Shown here: positions 61,240 to 64,000 of the stretch, piece after piece | How the letters are laid out: every line of letters starts with the position of its first letter | Numbering within the stretch: position 1 is the stretch's first letter | Made by a program: the position numbers and the translations under genes | NCBI RefSeq assembly: GCF_024679095.1 | Contig: NC_066535.1 | Span: 1,687,672-1,751,671, forward strand | Reading direction: 5' to 3' | From: Eriocheir sinensis | Taxonomy: Eukaryota; Arthropoda; Malacostraca; Decapoda; Varunidae | DNA length: 64,000 bases | The notes under the pieces: model-generated | Seen by the model: only the letters and a program-made list of their open reading frames with translations | Databases searched by the model: none | What the model was told of the DNA's origin: nothing

Positions 61240-61257
61240 TTACTTTTTAGAAGACCA

Positions 61258-62707
61258 TTATGGACATGTTTGTTTTACGGAAAATATATTCTTTTCTTTG
61301 TGGGGATCACCATTTTCCATCTCTTCCTGTCCCATGCATCTTCCTCTATCACGCAACCGCCTGCATGTCCCCCTCACCACCTTCATAAAATTCATCTCTG
61401 GCCTTCCTCTTTTTCTCCTGCTTGGCACTTCTATCTCCAGCATCCTTCATCCGGTATACCCAGCATATCTCCTCCGTACGTGTCCAAACCATCTCAATCT
61501 CAACTCCTTCACTTTGTCTCCGAACCCTGGCTGTCACGTTAATATAGTAATTCATAATCCTGTCACTTCCTACGAAAATCTTAGCACCTCCAACTCCGCC
61601 TGCCGTCTTCTCGTCAGCGTTACCGACTCCAGATCATACAACACAGCTGGTCTTACTTCCATCTTATAAACCTTCTATTTCATTCTTGCTGGTGCCTTTC
61701 TGCGGCAAATCACTCCTGAGACTCTTCTCCGCCCAGTCCACACTGCCTGCACTCTCATCTGCACTCCCCGTTCCCTTAAGCAGTTAACACTAAGTATATA
61801 AACTCATTAGACTCCGCCCCACCTCTACTCACTGCATCCTCACCGTTTCTGTCATCCCTCTCATTCCCACACATGGATTCCGTATTGCTCCTTCTGACTT
61901 TCATTCCTTTTCTCTCCAGTGCACCTCCACCTCCAGGTTCTCCTCAACGTGCTCTGAGTTTGCACTGCAGATCACAGTGTCACTCGCGAACATCGTAGTC
62001 CACTGAGACTCCTGCCTGATCTCGTCCGTCAAACTGTCCACCCCATTGAAAACAAGAAGGGGTCCTGAGTTGATCCTTGATGCAATCACACCTCCGCCTT
62101 CAGCCCATCCGTTACTTCTCCCTCCCATCTCACCAAAGTCACACTGCCTTCACACATATCCTACGCCACTCGTAGATACTTCTCTGCCACACCAGTGTTC
62201 ACTAAGCGTCACCTCTCCTCTTAACTTTGCCTCCAACAACCTTTCCCATAACTTCATGGCGTGACTGATCACCAGTATACTTCCGTTATTACAGTACTGA
62301 ACATTACCCTTATTGTTGAACATCAATATCAGTGTAATTCTCCACTCCTTGAGTGTGCCCTCATTTTCCAATATTATGTTAACTAATCTATCAAAACTTT
62401 CACTGCTCTCTATCTAAAACATATCCACGCCTCCACAGCAGGGTCATCTGGACCAACCACCTTCATATTCATGATCTTCATTGCTGCCTTTACTTCATAC
62501 TCAATATTAGAACTAATTTTCTCGGATTCACTATCCCCAAATCATCCAACCTTCTCTATATTCTGTGCCGCTGACACGTGACCACTGTAAACTGTACCTG
62601 GAGGTAGATTTTGTGCATAACTATTTAAACTATATTACGCCAAGACTGGTCCATTGGAGGCCGTTAAGTCTTTTTCACAAATGTGGATTCTATTTGTGAA
62701 TGAAAGT

Positions 62708-62792
<85 letters not shown>

Positions 62793-63350
62793 CGTCAGCC
62801 TCTTATAGTACTCCTCCCAGCTCCTCAACACACTCTCGTCAGCACTTCTCCATCTCTCCTTCGTCACCCACACCTTCAGGGTTGCCTAGGTCAAGGTTTT
62901 CTCACCTGATATTTGAGTTTCTGAAAAGGTTTCTTGGAAAATATTAGGAACCACGGACTACTTGATCCTTACTTGGCACAAGTATCTATATTATTTTATA
63001 TTTTATGATCCACAGTATAATTTATTCAAAGTTGCTTTCATGTTGACCTGTTTCATGATTTTTTGTGGCTTGGAAGTCCGCAGGTAGTTTCACTAATGGT
63101 TTGTTAATCTTGCTAATCTGTCGCACATCCTTCCCTGGTCGGTCCTTCTATTTAGCCAATCGGAACATTTTTTTTTCTCTTCGTTAATGATCTACCTCTC
63201 ATACAGTTCGCCACATGCTTTTTCCGTAGCCTGCGCCATCCCTTTGCCTTGCATAGCATCTCGTTGTGCTGCTGTTTACTCCATTTCTCTGACTCTCATA
63301 CCTCTTCGCTCATTCCTCCCTATGTTTTCTTTGGCTGCCTCATTACACCA
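61258..63350 (-). pseudogene. RTE-like reverse transcriptase, inactive
   Basis: The enzyme would reverse-transcribe element RNA at the insertion site. The piece around the active site reads WTTMFASDTVICS at about 61976-61995, where related elements have FADD. The first catalytic aspartate is therefore replaced by serine. Upstream finger residues (WRITLILMFNNKG, KLWERLLEAKLR) and the downstream C-terminal zone ending KRGRP are recognisable. No frame exceeds about 75 codons inside the domain, so the gene cannot make an enzyme. The clade call is by resemblance only. Confidence 0.75.
62713..62788. repeat. (CT)n microsatellite inside the RTE-like ORF
   Basis: On the coding (minus) strand it is (GA)n, translating as alternating Arg-Glu after RLTNG. 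Confidence 0.95.
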
Positions 63351-63380
63351 TATCTTTCCTTGTCTTCCTTCTTCTGTTCA

Positions 63381-64000
63381 CACACATCATGCAGATACCT
63401 CCCTAGGTGTCTCATCGTTTGCAGTAGTTACCCAGCCACCCAACAACTATTTACCACTCAGCGCCTGTCCTACTTAGCTTCTCCCTGAACTCCACACAAC
63501 AATCCTTTCTCTAATATCACCATTTGATCACTGACTCTGCCAAAGGTAAAATCTGAACATTGAAAATATTGTTATTGTCAGTGTCCCGCGTACGCCTATG
63601 TCATATCCTTTACAAGAACGGGAAACCATAACCCTAGTCATGAAGTTTCAAATAATGAATGCTTGCCAAAACCCAAGACGTGAGAGACAAAGGCCTGCGT
63701 TTACATCCTTGCATGGAAAGAGCTGGACTGCCAGTTGCCAAGTCAGCATCCGTTTACAGGAAGAAGTTACCCAGTAGAAATGGTGGTAGAGAAAAGTTGT
63801 TGGATGGCTGGGTAACTATTTCTTTAGTCCTCCTTTATGGAATGTTTTTCGTATAGTTTACATTACCGTTTACATACACAGCTTTTGTCAATGAATGTCA
63901 ATTAGAGAGGAAAATGAAGGTATTGATGGAAATGTTATTCGAGTGAAATTATGTTTTTTTTCGGAGATAGCAGAAAACGTTCGAGTGAGGAAAGGATAAG
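63381..64000. other. No gene seen
   Basis: May contain the far 5' part of the RTE-like element, but I cannot align it by eye. Confidence 0.4.

Larger units (their letters stand above)
61240..63380 (-). mobile_element. RTE-like LINE, degraded
   Basis: On the minus strand the order of pieces matches an RTE-type ORF. IWCNEAAKENIGRNE and EKACGELYE lie near 63200-63350, SVLRSWEEYYKRL near 62820, LKEWRITLILMFNNKG and HAMKLWERLLEAKLR near 62230-62340, a catalytic-box remnant near 61985, MEVRPAVLYDLESV near 61640, RWFGHVRRR near 61490, and SRRKRGRPEMNFM near 61400. Many stops and shifts separate them. A (CT)n tract lies at 62713-62788. Confidence 0.8.

Overview
The window looks like repeat-dense nuclear DNA of an arthropod, most likely a decapod crustacean. 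This is inferred from very long (TA)n, (GA)n, (GT)n and (TTA)n tracts, CR1-type LINEs with 8-bp 3' tails, LINEs ending in (TA)n, and several tRNA-headed SINE families. No bacterial or organellar genes, rRNA, CRISPR array or bona fide tRNA gene were seen. There is one 100-N assembly gap at 9761-9860. I saw no complete, intact host protein-coding gene. By my tally of the listed coordinates, about 9 kb is simple or tandem repeat, and most recognisable coding sequence is dead transposable elements.

Layout. 0-3.1 kb: two head-to-tail copies of one non-LTR family (here 'LINE-J', Jockey-like), one of them a miniature 5'+3' fusion, separated by (TA)n. 3.2 kb: an unassigned exon-like segment. 4.7-9.8 kb: GA tracts, then a palindrome with 445-bp arms whose exact centre holds a nearly complete CR1 LINE on the minus strand (ORF1 esterase, endonuclease, reverse transcriptase). 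10.5-12.5 kb: a SINE and long GT/AAT tracts. 12.8-15.4 kb: a nest of TA tract, hAT-like element, LINE-J and CR1. 17-21.7 kb: three tandem arrays (a CAC-rich minisatellite, a 41-bp minisatellite, and a degenerate unit of about 200 bp). 23.9-25.3 kb: SINEs and a LINE-J fragment. 28.1 kb: a THAP zinc-finger exon that has lost its ATG and its frame. 28.8-33.2 kb: an RTE-like fragment and LINE-J copy B. 34.2-37.6 kb: two further CR1 copies. 41.5-42.3 kb: a 36-bp minisatellite. 44.6-46 kb: an RTE-like remnant. 46.2-47.1 kb: a terminal-inverted-repeat element carrying a 42-bp minisatellite. 48.6-50.7 kb: SINEs and an exact 71-bp direct repeat. 51.7-53.1 kb: an inverted duplication with ~420-bp arms. 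58.8 kb: a 48-bp degenerate repeat. 61.2-63.4 kb: an RTE-like LINE with a broken catalytic box.

The parts do not form an operon or pathway. They record successive insertions, internal deletions and microsatellite growth. The most informative observations are the CR1 placed at the dyad of the palindrome, the four-level nest at 12.8-15.4 kb, the miniature LINE, the inverted-repeat element carrying a minisatellite, and the THAP exon. I do not see a new functional system that the sequence alone supports.
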